NCBI GenBank assembly: GCA_905331475.1
Contig: CAJNYU010004124.1
Location: 62,001 to 126,000 of the forward strand
Direction: 5' to 3'
Source of the DNA: Rotaria socialis
Taxonomy: Eukaryota; Rotifera; Eurotatoria; Philodinida; Philodinidae
DNA length: 64,000 bases
The translations under genes and the position numbers were made by a program. The notes below the pieces were generated by a model, which searched no databases, was not told the origin of the DNA, and saw only the letters and a list, made by a program, of their open reading frames with translations. Positions 38,101-51,192 of this stretch are shown in pieces. Within the stretch, counting starts at the first letter, position 1; each line of letters begins with the position of its first letter.

Positions 38101-40510
38101 CCAACGAGAAAAATGTTTGCGATGCAGCATCAACCCACACGGATGCATCAGTTAATTTACTTAAATCAGGTCGAATATAATATTGAATACCTTTCATTGC
38201 ACCTTCTAAAAATAAGCCACGTATCATTAATATTGTTAAAACAACATAAGGAAATAATGCAGTAAACCAAACAACCTAAATTGAAGAAGAAGAAGAAAAA
38301 CAAAACAAACTTTCACGGCTAAAAATCCCAATTTGGGTTTACTTTTCCAGATGTTTTAATGCCTTTCCACATTGAAAAATAGCAAATTAGATAAATAATA
38401 GCCAAACAAGCTAGATTTTCATAATTGATATGTCCTAAATTTCCTAAACTAAGATTACGTTCTGGTTGAAGTCGATAAACTTGTAAACTAATTGAAAGAA
38501 GAACAAAAAAAAGCATTTATAAAAAACAAAAATATCGAATTACTGGAAATATTCTTGTGCCGGCGATACAATTCTTGAACGTGTTAACTCTTCTGAACAA
38601 TTCTCATATAAAGAACTTCGATCTAATAAACGTGTCGATGAACTCAACGTATTATTTGTTCGATTCATGCAGTTCTCTAAAAAATTTCGACGTATATTAA
38701 CAGTAAAACAATCTTTCGTATTCCATGAATGATCTAGAAAATGAATATTTCCATTTGAAAATAATACAAGAAAACAAAATGGACGATTATTTAACTTACT
38801 GCATTCACTCCACGGTAAATACCGTTTCAATGAAGCAAATAAATAATATAAACCCCATGATATGACGACATTATAGTAAAAATCCGTATAGAATGCAATA
38901 ATAGTTACAGCCCATCCAATTCCGGCTAATAATGGACAAATTTTTTTCCAACACGTTATTGAACCTTGACGATAATATTGACCAAGTAAAAGTTCCAAAT
39001 AGAATAAAGGCATTCCACCGAGTATAACTGAAAGAACGTACGGAATAAGAAACGCACCTACGAATAAGCGACAACAAAATTTAAAAAAATACCGATTAGA
39101 ATTAGTTCAATGAAAATATTTTCTTAATAACAAACCTCCTCCATTTTTATAGCATAGATACGGAAAACGCCATATATTAGCGAGATCAACAGCAAAGCCA
39201 ATAATCGACAAAAGAAAATCAAGTTTCTCACTCCATTGTTCACGAACTTCGCCTTGCGGTTGACTTGATTTAGTTACTGTGGTAACTTCAGTGAGTATTA
39301 TGTTATTTTCTTTTTTTGAATTTTCTTCTTCTTCGACCATACGATCTTTAACTAATATCATCGGAACTGAATTTGTACGAATATTATTAAGTAGAGCGGC
39401 TTCATTTTGAACTTCATATGAACGCCTTCTATTCAGTTTATTATCTTCACCTAAAAGAAAAAATTCTTTTCTTTAATTAAGACTAAATTAGTTTATGATA
39501 CACTTGTCAAAAACATAAACTGTTGTCTCGCATCAGGATTGTGTCATTGGGAACATTAGAAAATAAACGGAAGAATTTCTTCGAATGCAACAAAAAGAAA
39601 TCTAAGTTAACAAAATAGCAATTTAATGATGATTAATTATCAACTATACAAATTGAAATGTTTTCTAACTAGGCCATGACAATATATATATATATACATT
39701 GAAGAATTTTACATTCTATTTTTACTCTTTGGTGTAACATCAATGTCTATGCGCTTGACACAGCAAAAAAAAATAAGAAGAAGAACAAGTCCCTCTCTCT
39801 TGTTCTGGCAATGCCTGAAAAACACAATGGATGATGTGAAGATACTACGCATCTATGTTAAATGACAATCTAACCGTAGAATTACGGAATAAACAACACA
39901 AAATTTATCTGGCTTAAATTATTTTTGACTATTCGATCAATCATATTGTATATCAGCAATTATTCTCCTTCTATTTCACTTAGCATTCATCAACATGGCA
40001 ATGCAAATATTTGTCTTGTTATTTATTATAATTTACTGCTGTTCACATATGAAAGAAGATCAAGTACAAATAATTAAATCCTGGTTATTCGCGTAATTGA
40101 GTCGCATTTTAAACGTGTACGCAAAACGTCTTTTATTCTCGTATGAACTGAAGAACTTCCGATTTAGCTTTCATGATGCCTGGAAAATTTTAAATCGACG
40201 TTTCTGGTTTTTTTCTTGAGCTATTATAGTAACATTGTGTCTACCGACAGATATAAAAATAGCAGAGCAAAGAACAATAAATCGTATCCTAGAGCAAACA
40301 TTGTGTTGCATATGAAATAATCAACCTCGATAAAACGGCTATTTTTTTTTGTACGAGGAAATTTTACATTTCGAAAAAAAATTACAATTTCAATGCGGTC
40401 TTTCACCCTCAAATAGTTGAATCTATCCGAATGATTTTCTTGTTAAAAAACGAAAAATACTCACGGCCAACATTGTAGACATTGGGATGGCTTAAAATAC
40501 GTTTAACCAT
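35135..40510 (-). CDS. SLC6 monoamine (serotonin/dopamine-type) transporter
   Basis: Thirteen exons on the minus strand: 40510-40465, 39450-39136, 39057-38800, 38733-38544, 38487-38343, 38275-38037, 37988-37916, 37267-37103, 37012-36844, 36777-36617, 35537-35463, 35407-35297, 35233-35135, giving 681 aa, the normal family length. It is a Na+/Cl--dependent plasma-membrane symporter with 12 helices. TM1 reads [20 protein letters not shown] with Asp104, the residue that binds the amine in SERT, DAT and NET (Gly in GABA transporters). TM3 has [14 protein letters not shown]6 [20 protein letters not shown]8 LTLGLDSS. The extracellular loop after TM3 has Cys and several N-x-S/T sites. The exact amine cannot be told from sequence alone. 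The first intron is 1.0 kb and the one between exons 10 and 11 is 1.1 kb. Confidence 0.92.
36110..36135. repeat. (TTC)n microsatellite in SLC6 intron
   Basis: A run of about nine TTC/CTT units inside the 1.1-kb intron between exons 10 and 11 of the transporter gene. Confidence 0.85.
37051..37070. repeat. (TC)n microsatellite in SLC6 intron
   Basis: Ten TC units in the short intron between exons 8 and 9 of the transporter gene. Confidence 0.85.
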
Positions 40511-41609
40511 GTTTCGAATTTCTTCTGTATTTTGTTTTGTTTAAATTCAATAATAATAATGATAATAGTAATAGTAGTTGATATTCACATCATGTTCATC
40601 AATAAATGCAATAATGAATAAACATCTTGACAAAGAAAATGAGCAAGAGAGATTTCTGTTCAATCTCTCATCTTATTGAAAAGATAGAAAAATCAAGGAA
40701 ATCACCTTTTGATCAACGAGATTGGTCCTTTATGGCTTTCTTTTTCTCTCTTCTTTGTGCCCGATCACCTTTTCAATAATTGAGCACAATGACAAATTTT
40801 TTCAAACGACAGAAAAAGAACACCGCGCGACAAACACAATCAGAAAATAACGTTCGACTTTTCCTCTTTTTTCTGTTTGCATGGCTATTGTGTTCGGTGA
40901 TGTTTTGTTCTCTAATGTCAATCTGTTATATGTTTCTGGGATTTGTATATATTCTGATTGTGATTATACCTTAACGAATTATCTAAAGATGTAGCACGGC
41001 GCAGAGAACACTTACCCCTGAATAAAGAAGAAGAACGACGACTAGCCTTTCACTATCCGTTATTTTAAGAAATGAGTTTGAATTAACAAAGTCGGATACA
41101 CAAGTCAAAAGCATTATTTACCTATTTAGCGACTCGTTCTTTATCGGACGTATTTCCGTTTTCTTAAAACTCTTTCTATGCTGCTGTGAAATAGGAGCCA
41201 TTCTCATCATAATAATTTTAGACTCGTGAAAAACAGCAAATGTTTGGTAAATAGATATCAATCAAAAACACTGCAAGGCATTGAAGAGATCTATATCCTA
41301 TTTACATTATACAAAGTGTCATGAACACAAAGGAATCAATAATCGATCGATAAATGGCAAGTCAAAAACATCCGTATATCTTGGGCTTAAAGCGTTTCAT
41401 ACCGCAAAGAAAGAAGAAAAGGAGAACATGCTAAATGTGACAAACACACACACACACACACACACTCACATTGACTTACTCTCAATTTTCAATATAGACA
41501 CTTATTTAAATCACTACTATTGAAATAGGATCGCTTATTTATTTAGATCAAAACAAAAGAAAAAAAATATATATATAGACAAAAGAAAATTCAATTTTGT
41601 GCTGTTTTT
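40511..41609. other. Intergenic, upstream of SLC6 gene
   Basis: AT-rich sequence with a (CA)n run at 41444-41465. Small open frames at 40780-40974 and 41281-41523 are not supported; the second simply translates the CA repeat into Thr-His. Confidence 0.45.
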
Positions 41610-43364
41610 TTAAGATGAAAATACTAAAATACCTAATTTTGATAGATTTTTATTGATATCCACTGGTTTTCGTTCATATTTATCATTGTGGATTTTCGAA
41701 TAGAGTACAGAATCGATTGAATTTAAATTACCACGACGACTCACCGATTGTGGTAAGCCAGTTTCAAAAGTTTTCACTGACGAAAACGGCGTAAGAATAT
41801 GTTCGATACGATTAGAATGAATCAATGCTTGCAGACGAGCATATTCATGATCGCGAAGATTCGATAGGGCTAATTTACGTTCTTGATTTTCATTCGTGAT
41901 CGGGTCCGATAAATCAAGACGACCTAGTGTATGTATTTCTTCTTTTTTAGTTTTTTGATCGTGACTAATCCAATTGGTCGTATGTGGATTCAGTTTAGAT
42001 TTTCTATACAGAATCGTTTAAAATGAATTCCAAGAATAAAAATATACAACAAACCTTGTATCTTCTGTTTGTTCGCTAGAGGGTGTTTGCTCATCATCTG
42101 TTAAATATGATTCACTGGAGAAACGTGATACAGGTGGTGAAGATTTTGTGCGTTCGTTTATTTGTTTCAGATGATATTCATGTGATTCAATTATTAGAAC
42201 TTGATGACGAAGTAATGGAAGATAACGATTTGATTTGCTGAGAAATCGCTCGGGATATTGGTGAAATTTTTGAACCGAACTTTTCGTTATGAACAATTTC
42301 GAATTTTGACTTTTCAATTTTAATGAGGGTTTACTCTGCTCTTTCCTATGTTCGACAATTGATACCGGAGTAGATGAATTCGTTGTGCAATCTTCGTATA
42401 ATCGCATTTCATTGCCTGATTTAATATTCCGATTTGGTCGCTCGTTGTAAACCGGTGGCCGAGATTTGTTTGATACATGAGCAGATTGACTAACAAGTTT
42501 TGTGCTAATATGAAGATTATCCTTTTTTTCATCATGTGGCATTTCCGTTGGTTTTGTAACTGACGGCTAGCATATGAGTATACGAAATAGATCAAGTGAA
42601 CTTTTGAATGATTTTTTTTTAAAAAGAATTAAAACAATTTGCATTTCTTAACCGAATAATCCTATTTTCGATATCGGCTTTATTTGAAATCCGATAAAGA
42701 AAAGCTCATTTAATTTAACTTTTGCAATGAAAGTAAATCCTATCGACATACCCATTTTTCTTCTTCTTTGAATGATTCAATGTATTCAGTCAATTTTTCG
42801 TCAGTTGAAATACTTACGGATGGATTAGCAACTGTGTGTTCCATATATCGAGAACGGACTGTTTTAGTTGTATCATTGCCTTTTGAAACTACTGCTGAAT
42901 GATCATTATCATTTTCGTATAGATCCGAATTTTTACAACATTTTCGAACATAATTTAATGTACTGAAAATAATGAAATATTTTCTAATAAGTAAAAACAC
43001 TAACAAATATTGATTACTCATGTATAGCTTGATTATCTTTATGACGTAAAACTTGTTTAGTCGCAAATAATTTTTGATCGTAATTTCTTCTGTCTATAAA
43101 TTTTTGTCGTTGTTTACCTAATTGAAATAATTGTATATTAAGCCGACGATCAGCTTGTAATAGTGCTATCTCCGATCGGTTTGGTCTTGATGATGTCCGT
43201 AGAGTAGTTGATGATCGTAGTTCTTCATCTTTTCTTGTTGAAGTATACCGACCTTTATTTACCCAACGTTCAATACGTTGTCTACGAAGCGGAAGTGTAA
43301 TCGTACGGAGAAAATCCGTTTTAGAATGGACATTTTTTTGTATTGGTGTTTCATCAATTGCCAT
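41610..43364 (-). CDS. Unrecognised 487-aa basic protein
   Basis: Four exons on the minus strand (43364-43018, 42962-42752, 42566-42055, 42003-41610) join in frame with phases 2, 0 and 2. I do not recognise a family. The protein is polar and rich in Ser, Lys, Arg and Asn, with no signal peptide or membrane helix. Residues 20-115 hold Arg-rich, helix-prone sequence (RRQRIERWVNKGR; LLQADRRLNIQLFQLGKQRQ), which may be a coiled coil. The middle is low in complexity with Ser/Pro clusters (SSPPVSRFSSES; TPSSEQTED). The last exon is again helical (ERKLALSNLRDHEYARLQAL). The composition suggests a cytoskeletal, ciliary or scaffold protein, but that is a guess. The stop at 41610 follows a potential donor (TTAG|GTATTT), so a further 3' exon cannot be excluded. 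Confidence 0.7.
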
Positions 43365-44281
43365 ATTGAAAGTATCTTATATATATATCAAAAGAAAATT
43401 ACCCTGTAAAAATCAATGCTGCTGATTCAAATTTTGGAATATGTAAAACATAATTATTATATGTATGAATCGATGAAATTCGTATTTTGTTTTATACGCC
43501 TGTTGTGTTTAAGTGTTTCGATTTAGTATTAAAAGAAAGAAAGAATTTACAATAGAGGCACAACATGTTTCTTTTCGATCGTTTTATGTAAATGAGGCAT
43601 TTCTAATGTCGTCAAGAGGCTTAAATATTATATATTTAGGGCTTTGAAAAAAAAATTAATATTAATATTTGTTTCGAATGATGAAAATATTTCGTCATTT
43701 TTTTATGGGCTGCTTAAAACGGATAAACATGCGGAGCGTTTTCGATAATTTTTAATGGAAATAACAAAGATTAAAATATCATTTGAAGTGCAAACCTATT
43801 GAAATGCCTTGCTACAAATACACAATATTTCACTTGTCATAGTTTTATTTATACAAGCCATAAATATTCATCTACAACATGAATGACTTGTTGCAATCCT
43901 TGATTGAAACTCAATAAATATAAATTGAAGTTTTCTTTTTTCTCATAAATATATTTCGCATATGCAATTAGATTCAAATGAAATAATAGTTGGATCAAAT
44001 TTTGTCATCTGATACTTTAAAAGCAATTTCACCGATGGATATTTTTATAGTCGAAAATGCAATTTTATTTTATTATTATTAAACAACATTTTAATTTGTA
44101 AGTAAACAAATGCAAGACTCTACAATATGTATATAACTTCTTAGGCGATTAATATAGATTGTTTGATTAATCAAACGATGTTGTTCTCGAGGAACAACAA
44201 TGAAGAGATCGAAGTATAACTATTATCTAAAATAAACCAAAAATATATTCCTAAACTGTTCGTTATCTAATTTACAATTTG
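43365..44281. other. Intergenic, no gene seen
   Basis: AT-rich sequence without long open frames. It contains the upstream region of the 487-aa gene and the 3' side of the next minus-strand ORF. Confidence 0.45.
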
Positions 44282-44698
44282 TTAATCTTTTTTTCGTCTT
44301 AAACCTAAATATTTATTTGGTATATAAGCTTGTGGAAATAAAGAAGCGCGTTGGCCGCGTGGAATACGAAATAAATAACGTATATATCGTTGTCGTTCTG
44401 ATATTGGAACACCTTTTGGTACACTACAGGCTCGACGAAATCCATTTGAACCAGCATACAATAATTCGGTGTCGTTTTCAAAGATTCTTTTACTTGGTTG
44501 TTCACTAAATAAATCAAGTTCACTGGGTTGTATACATCGTTTTTCTCGAATCATTTTCTGTGGACCATAAACCAATTTTGTGTCCATATGAAAACGTAAT
44601 GGTGCAGAAATCGGGCGATATTTTGTATTTTTAGATGCTAATGAACGAAATAAAGTCTTAATAATAATTGAGGAAGGTTTCAACATTGAGAAATACAT
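44282..44698 (-). CDS. Small basic hypothetical protein (138 aa)
   Basis: A single open frame of 138 aa from the Met at 44698 (MYFSMLKPSS); the frame is open to 44785, but the extra N-terminal residues look untranslated. It is strongly basic, with RSLASKNTKYRPISAPLRFH near the start and a C-terminal IPNKYLGLRRKKD. No domain is recognised. Sustained open frame, normal codon use and amino-acid mix support a real gene, but no splice or homology evidence backs it. It could also be the last exon of a larger gene. Confidence 0.5.
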   Translation of the reverse strand: MYFSMLKPSSIIIKTLFRSLASKNTKYRPISAPLRFHMDTKLVYGPQKMIREKRCIQPSELDLFSEQPSKRIFENDTELLYAGSNGFRRACSVPKGVPISERQRYIRYLFRIPRGQRASLFPQAYIPNKYLGLRRKKD

Positions 44699-44911
44699 TT
44701 TGTAACAGTAAGAAGAAATTCCGTGTTTAGGGAAAAAACGCAGATAAGTTAAAATTACAAACCAATCATGAAACGAATTTTTCAACAGATGTCGATCAAA
44801 TAATTACGTAGTCAAAAGTAGGAAAGAGAATGCAATTGAAACACAGATTAAACTATATTATTGTATACCGTCTGAAATAACGGCGTTGAACCTTTTCTAC
44901 TTATACATTTA

Positions 44912-45273
44912 CAGGGTGGCGCAAAGGTCGGTATACCGAAAAAAAATCGAATATCTCCATTAAAACTTCTATTAAACGAGCTGATTTTTTTTTATCAAGG
45001 ATAGAGGCGTGTTCAAAGTTTATATCCACAGAGAAATGCTCAGAGAGACCCTTTATTAAGTACTATTATTAACCTCAACAAAAAAATTTTACTTTTTCAC
45101 AGGTAGGAAAAAGCAAATATACGATAATAAAAGTGTAGTTTATCAAGGCAAAATGTAAATTCTCAATCATGTTTCTTTTGTTTATTATCAAATGCATCTT
45201 ACGGTTATCTATTGAGAAGAAAAGAAAAGAAAAGACAAACCAGATAGCAATTTTAATTTTATAGCCCACCCTG
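44912..45273. mobile_element. Candidate MITE with CAGGGTGG ends
   Basis: The left edge reads CAGGGTGGCGCAAAGG and the right edge ends in GCCCACCCTG, so the outer 8 bp are inverted copies. The 362-bp interior is AT-rich and non-coding. A matching target duplication was not found, so the call rests on the ends alone. Confidence 0.4.
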
Positions 45274-45407
45274 CATATCTGGCAATTTAATTTTTTCATT
45301 ACATAAGGAAACTGGTTATGTATAATTTGCATTTTAAGAAAATTTATTGATTTTAGATTTACGAAAAAGAATTACTTTGTAAATGAAGAAAACAACACAG
45401 AAAAGCA

Positions 45408-48234
45408 CTAGTATGGATCAAGACCTATCCATCTCTGTTTACTATATCCGTCTTTACAATCTTTCACTAAAATTTTTCTTCGTTGTTCGCAAAAATTTGT
45501 TGTATCTTTTAATTTTAATACAGTTTCATGTTGGCCATCGAATTCACGTTCGAGAAATTCCGATAAAATTTCTGTTGTTTGCTCTAAATGTGCTTGATTG
45601 TCTTCGAACATTATCGATTCATTATTTCGTTCCAAATAGAATGCAAATGGATATGTGTATTTCAGCGTACGTCGGCATTGTTGCAAAACTTCAAATGCTT
45701 TTCCCGGAGCTTGTCGATCTGCATACGTCATCGCTCGGACTTCCATTTCCTTTTGACGTTCTTCAACTTTTTCTTTGAGTTTACTTTCAAACTCAAGAGA
45801 TTGACTATGCGCTTGATAGCGTGTAAAATAATGTATGTAACGTTTGAGAATTTCGCGAGCACTGGCTTGAGCTTCTTCGGTTGCCTGTGCATGATAAACA
45901 TTGCATTGTTGAGTTGCATGTGACTTCCAATCGCCTTTATCAAAAAGAAAACAAATGATTATTTGATAATAATTTTTTTTAGCTGAACCGAGTCATCATG
46001 AAATGAGTTGATTTAAATGAACTCTTTTGATACTTTGTTTCACATCTAACGACGCTCGAGGAATATGGGCATATCCTGGTAACAACAATCATTCAAACTT
46101 CTCTTTCTCCAAATGTGCAGCTGATAACAACGAACGTCTCGCTCAAATGTTTGAAATATCTTCTGTGTGTATATCACGGATATTGATTCACGCTCCTGAT
46201 ATCTGCGCCGAGATTTAATTTACTTCACTAGATATTTCATGGGCTTCGATCTTAGGGATCTGTAAAATAGTCATGGTCAGTGTTTACCAAAAAGAAAACT
46301 ATCGAATATACTTTCATATTGGTTATTTTGATTTGATTAAAGACATCGTATCTGACATTTCTATTCACTATTCTGATAAAAATCTTTAATGATAACGAGT
46401 CTGTTTCCACGAATCGGAATTTTCGAATTGTATAGGTTTTACTTGTCGGATATGAAAAATAAATATGCGAGAGTTTAGACTACGAAAAGCGGTTCCTGAG
46501 TTTCTTCTAAAAATATCAGTTGCAGTCTTTTTTTATTTTTATTTTCATATATTAAACTAATTCTCTAAGTAACATCGATTCAAGGACACTGGTAACTTGA
46601 CAAAAAAAAGCCTGTCGTATATTCGTCGTTCCGATACGTGTATATAAAATAATGTTTTCGTTGTTAACGAGTCAAAATCATATCTGTCAATTTTATATGT
46701 ATTCGTAAAAGTGCGCTCGAGGGAAAAAAACGATTTTGTAGATTCCTATTTGATTTTCAAGAAATCAAATACCATAGGAAAATTTTGACGATTATACTCA
46801 TCAACAGTTAGCTTTTCTATTCATCACGATTGAATATAGAAATATGAAATAAATTTCTAATCCGAAAATAATTTAAACGTACCGAAGCATAACCAACAAA
46901 ATTCATAGCCACATCCTGGTTTTCTACACGCTAGAAAAAAAAAGAAAATCAAATTTTCTCAGCATTGACAGACTAAATCAACTTACTCATATGATTACAA
47001 CCGCCATTTTTTTCAATAGCCGAATGACATTTTGGACAATCTTTTGTATCTAATAAAAAAATTTCATACCATCATCAGATTAATGAAAAACAATTAACAT
47101 TGTTTTGTTAGTATAATTGACACCGATCGAAAGAATTGATTTTGAAATTCTTTAGAAAATTAAATATGATTATATTAAATAATCGAGAATTTCTTCATAA
47201 GATACAAAGTTTTCTCAACTTCCCAGCCGCGAAAACTTTGTAATCTGACATGGAATGTAAAAAGATAATGGACCATATATTAGATACTTACTAGCAATCA
47301 CCCATGTGCCATTCATTGATTCATTGCAATTTTTCTGTTCCCATTTTGCCAACAATGAACATTGAATCGGTTCATGCCACGGCTTTGAACATTGAAAGCA
47401 GAATGATGTTTTACAGTTATCACATTCAATAAGATGTGCACGATTAGCGGAATAGGTGTTTAATTTAACTATAGTTACACATCCATTTCCTGGGCACCAT
47501 TGTGTTAAACGATTTGCTTCAACAAATGCTTGTACCAAATTTTTTCGATAACGATCACAAAGATTTTGATCATTTGATAATAATTCTAAGATTTTTTCAT
47601 CGTCAATAACTTCAATACATCTTGATAGACAATATATTGGTCTAAGACAACCGTGCTGTCCTATATTTGCTTCGAGATAACTGTGCCAGCAAGTTAAACA
47701 ATGTTGATGTCGACATCTTAATGCATAAAATTCACCTGAAGGCTTTTCTGAATAACAACTACAAAAACAAATTCAGTATGAAATTAATGTTTGTTTTTTA
47801 GATCTTGTTTTTTACGTGCGGCAAGTTTTATTTGTATTATCAGTTGCCATTTGTTCAACAGCTGCAAGCATTGGATCACGTTCAGGAGCGTGTCCAGGCG
47901 AAAGAGGATTCGATTGAAGCGACGGTGATAAATATGGATTAGCTACGTTAAGTTCTTTAAATAATATTTCTGCGTCTGTAAAAAACTTTTCTAGAACAAA
48001 ATAGAACTTGCGTCTTTTCATTAAAATAAATGAAAATCTACCTGTAAGTGTATCTTGATCCCAATGGAAATTATTCAGGATTAATCGTACCAACGTGGTT
48101 GATGGTAAATTAAGAATTTCATTGACATCTTTAGCTGCTTTCGTAATTTCATGTAAAGCTTCGGTTTCAGTTAGCAAGTAATATTTGATTTTTTCGTCAG
48201 CCGTAATTGTAGTTAGAGAAATTTTTGACTGCAT
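45408..48234 (-). CDS. Ariadne-type RBR E3 ubiquitin ligase
   Basis: Six exons on the minus strand (48234-48042, 47975-47816, 47758-47292, 47049-46987, 46930-46883, 45934-45408), 485 aa. It has the Ariadne order: a UBA-like N-terminal part (residues 1-64), RING1 ([11 protein letters not shown]...[14 protein letters not shown], from residue 116), IBR ([11 protein letters not shown]...[14 protein letters not shown]), RING2 ([20 protein letters not shown], with the Cys that takes ubiquitin just after NHM), then a helical Ariadne domain (residues ~310-485). RBR ligases take ubiquitin from E2 (UBCH7-type) onto RING2 before transfer; Ariadne-1 works with neddylated cullin-RING ligases. The acidic/Gly-rich leader of human ARIH1 is missing, and the C-terminal tail ([12 protein letters not shown]) differs from the usual ending. 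RING1 spacing is a little unusual, so it may be a divergent paralogue. Confidence 0.9.
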
Positions 48235-49272
48235 TATGAAATCTATTCGTAAGCGTCAAATAACATCAATTTCTTTAAAATATTTTCGTTGAATGCAACA
48301 GCACGAACAGAGCAATGGTGCAACTTTTCGAATGGACCACACCTTGATGTTTATTGATGAATCAATTTTAGATGAAAAATGTATCGATCAAATGCGACAT
48401 CTTTGGTTTCGAAACGTCTGTCTCTCGTTGCATTTTCATAACTCATAGGATTGTTTGGGATAGTTCTACGTCAAACATCTAGAAACGATTTTCTGTATGG
48501 ATTCTCAAATTCTTCTCGAAATACTTAGTTTTTCCTTCGTGGTCTCAACCAAACGAATATCATATTTATCTAATGTTACGTACTGTAAATTTCTTTTTAG
48601 AAATGTCCGACGAAACTGATGGTTACTTTTAGATTGTTTTGAACGCCTTTGCTTTAAACTGTTACAAACATAACCAAAGACTTGCGGGAAACCGCTAACA
48701 GAAACATGCAACAATAAAGATCATGCCGTTTGATATCTCTTAGCATAAATATAAATTTCGCATTCATAATTTGCATATTCTATCTAGCGAACGGCTGTTT
48801 CTTAATATGATATTTTCGTTATCTATGAAATATTAAATAAACACCAACGATCTATTTTTTGCTACACTACATCCTAAACTATGCTCTATTATAGTACTAA
48901 ACCCCTACGGTAATTCTCTTGATCTCTTGAATTTTTCAGGTTTTTCGAATATTATTCAAACATTTTTCTTTCTGGCGAACTGTTTTTGTGCATTCGTTTA
49001 CAGCTGTAATATCCTTTATGATACATGACTTCATAGTTTAAAGTCCGCTCTGTGTGATATATAATTTTAATCGTATCTTTTCTTTGGCTATAACATTAAA
49101 AAAGGACTCATTTTTTTTCACGGATACAGTACATTTTTAATAAAAAACGGCAAAAAACGCATTTTTTCCTGCCGGAGTCCACAGAATTTACTATTAAACA
49201 ATTGAGCAGGCGAGCATGTCATACTCTATTTGGATACATATTTAAATAGTAAAAAATTATGTCAGTCATCTC
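48235..49272. other. Intergenic, upstream of Ariadne gene
   Basis: Contains the promoter side of the Ariadne gene. An open frame at 48505-48714 (-) has no support. Confidence 0.4.
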
Positions 49273-49898
49273 CAGGGTGGCCAGATCGACAATTGAAAAA
49301 TCAGAAACTTTTTATAAAAATCAGAAAACGATCAGAAAGCTTTTTAGGAGAAATCAGAAGTTTATCAGAAAGATCATTTTTTGTGAAATAGCGACTTCTG
49401 TATAAGATGCTGGCATTAACTATTTCACTACTTTTATGTCATTGACTGGTATTTCATTTCCAAAGATTTGTCACTATAAAGATGAATATTCCTTTATATG
49501 CCGACATGATATTGCTGTGGCTAATTAATTTACTTCGATTTGTTTCTCTTCGCAATCAAATTCAACCATATTAATATCATCCAATAGATAATTTTGTTTT
49601 TATCTGTGGAATGCTCAATTAGTTAAGATTCTTGAAATCAAGAAAAGAAATTTATCAAATTCTAGCGCATTGGTGTAGCTGAAGTTGTCTATGTAAGTCA
49701 GAAATTACCAACGGATAATTGAGAAAAACAAGGTGCCGTAATATACATCTATAATAGTAATGCGTTATAATTGTACTGAACTGCACTAGCAAAACTGGGA
49801 TGTGAAATAGTTTTGAATTCGGCAAAAAATCAGAAGAATCAGAAAGGACTTCAAATTTCAGAATTCCCCCCTACTGTTCAGGAGATCTGGCCACCCTG
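49273..49898. mobile_element. Non-autonomous hAT-type element
   Basis: The left end CAGGGTGGCCAGATC and the right end GATCTGGCCACCCTG are inverted copies, and CAGGGTGGCC is a common hAT terminus. The flanks GTCATCTC (49265-49272) and GCCATCTC (49899-49906) agree at 7 of 8 bases, matching the 8-bp target duplication of hAT elements. The ~626-bp interior has ATCAGAAA-rich subterminal stretches at both ends and no transposase. Confidence 0.75.
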
Positions 49899-49906
49899 GC
49901 CATCTC

Positions 49907-51190
49907 CTATATCTAATCTGCCTTTGACAGATTTTTCTTGTGCGATGCCATGCATATGCATCGCAGACGGCATTAACGATGAGTTTTCAGCGTGAGTTCA
50001 TAGAGGATATTTGCGAAAGTTGAAATTGACGTAATCAAGCTTTATTATGTTCTCGATAGCAAGAGCAAAACATTTACTAGTCGTATAGACATTATTGATT
50101 TTATAACTAACTGTTGAGGCTCCGTTTTGAGAAGAGAGATGGTGAAAGTTAGCACCACGCTGCTTGTTAAAATCTTTTGAACACGATGTTTCAGTAGGAC
50201 AAAATAAACGATTCAGATTGAATGTTAGACGCATTTTGTGGTGACTCCTTATATTGATGCATTGCAAAATATAACACAATGTGAAGTAGATGTAGATTTA
50301 AGACAAAATGTTTTTTTTGTTGAATGTTTCCGGAGTGAGTCAAAAAGCACTTTTGCTGAGCTTTGACTCAGAAAAATGTTACAATAACAAATTGTTCTCA
50401 CGCAGAGCGGAAATTATTCTCCGGGATCAATTATTGTAAAGAAAGCTGGAAGTTAAAAGAAGAGCACAGCAGTTTGCCGAGAAACAAAAATAACGGTTCA
50501 ATAATTTTGGAGGGGGTGTAAAACAATGTAACCCGGTATTTATAAATTAGCATAAAGCCATCTATTGATTGTATCGGTAACGGATGTAATAATGTTAATG
50601 TAATTTCTAGAGACTCACATTAAATATTGAAAATATGATAGAAAAAAAGAACAGTAGTTGACTATATTTCAAACTGAACATCGCGATTGTAAGTATGATT
50701 TTTTTTGGAAATCCACTTTTCATAAAATTAACAAAGTTAAAATGTGCACGGCATCCAAATGAGATGGAGGTCAATCAAATTTCGATTTGTAGGATTAGAC
50801 TTAAAAACCATGTTAAGCTTTCACGATTATCGTATAAGTTCAACTCACACATATGTAATACGAAGTCCGGTGTTAGAAGTCATCGTTACTACATTCAAGT
50901 AGTGGGCTTTATGAATCTTGAACACAGAGATGAATCATTTCATTGTATTCCTGATTAAAATATAATCTTGAAAGTCAAACAAATGGGTTTAAAAACAACA
51001 TTTCGTGATAAATTCTCATTAGAAAAAATATTTATCGAAAACTCATTTTACTTCTGTTTCTGCTCTTCAAATAGATTCAATTAGAAATCATCTGTCTTTT
51101 TGCCTTATAGGCATTGTTTTTGTGACCCGGCGTCATTTGAATTCTTGCATTTTGTCATTCAAAATTAAATGAAAAATATTTCCGATAGAT
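49907..51190. other. Intergenic, no gene seen
   Basis: Only short open frames, such as 50695-50958 (+), with no recognisable product or splice context. Confidence 0.4.
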
Positions 51191-51192
51191 TA

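Noticed and set aside
41281-41523. 80-aa frame on the plus strand
   Set aside because: Its core is the (CA)n microsatellite translated as Thr-His.
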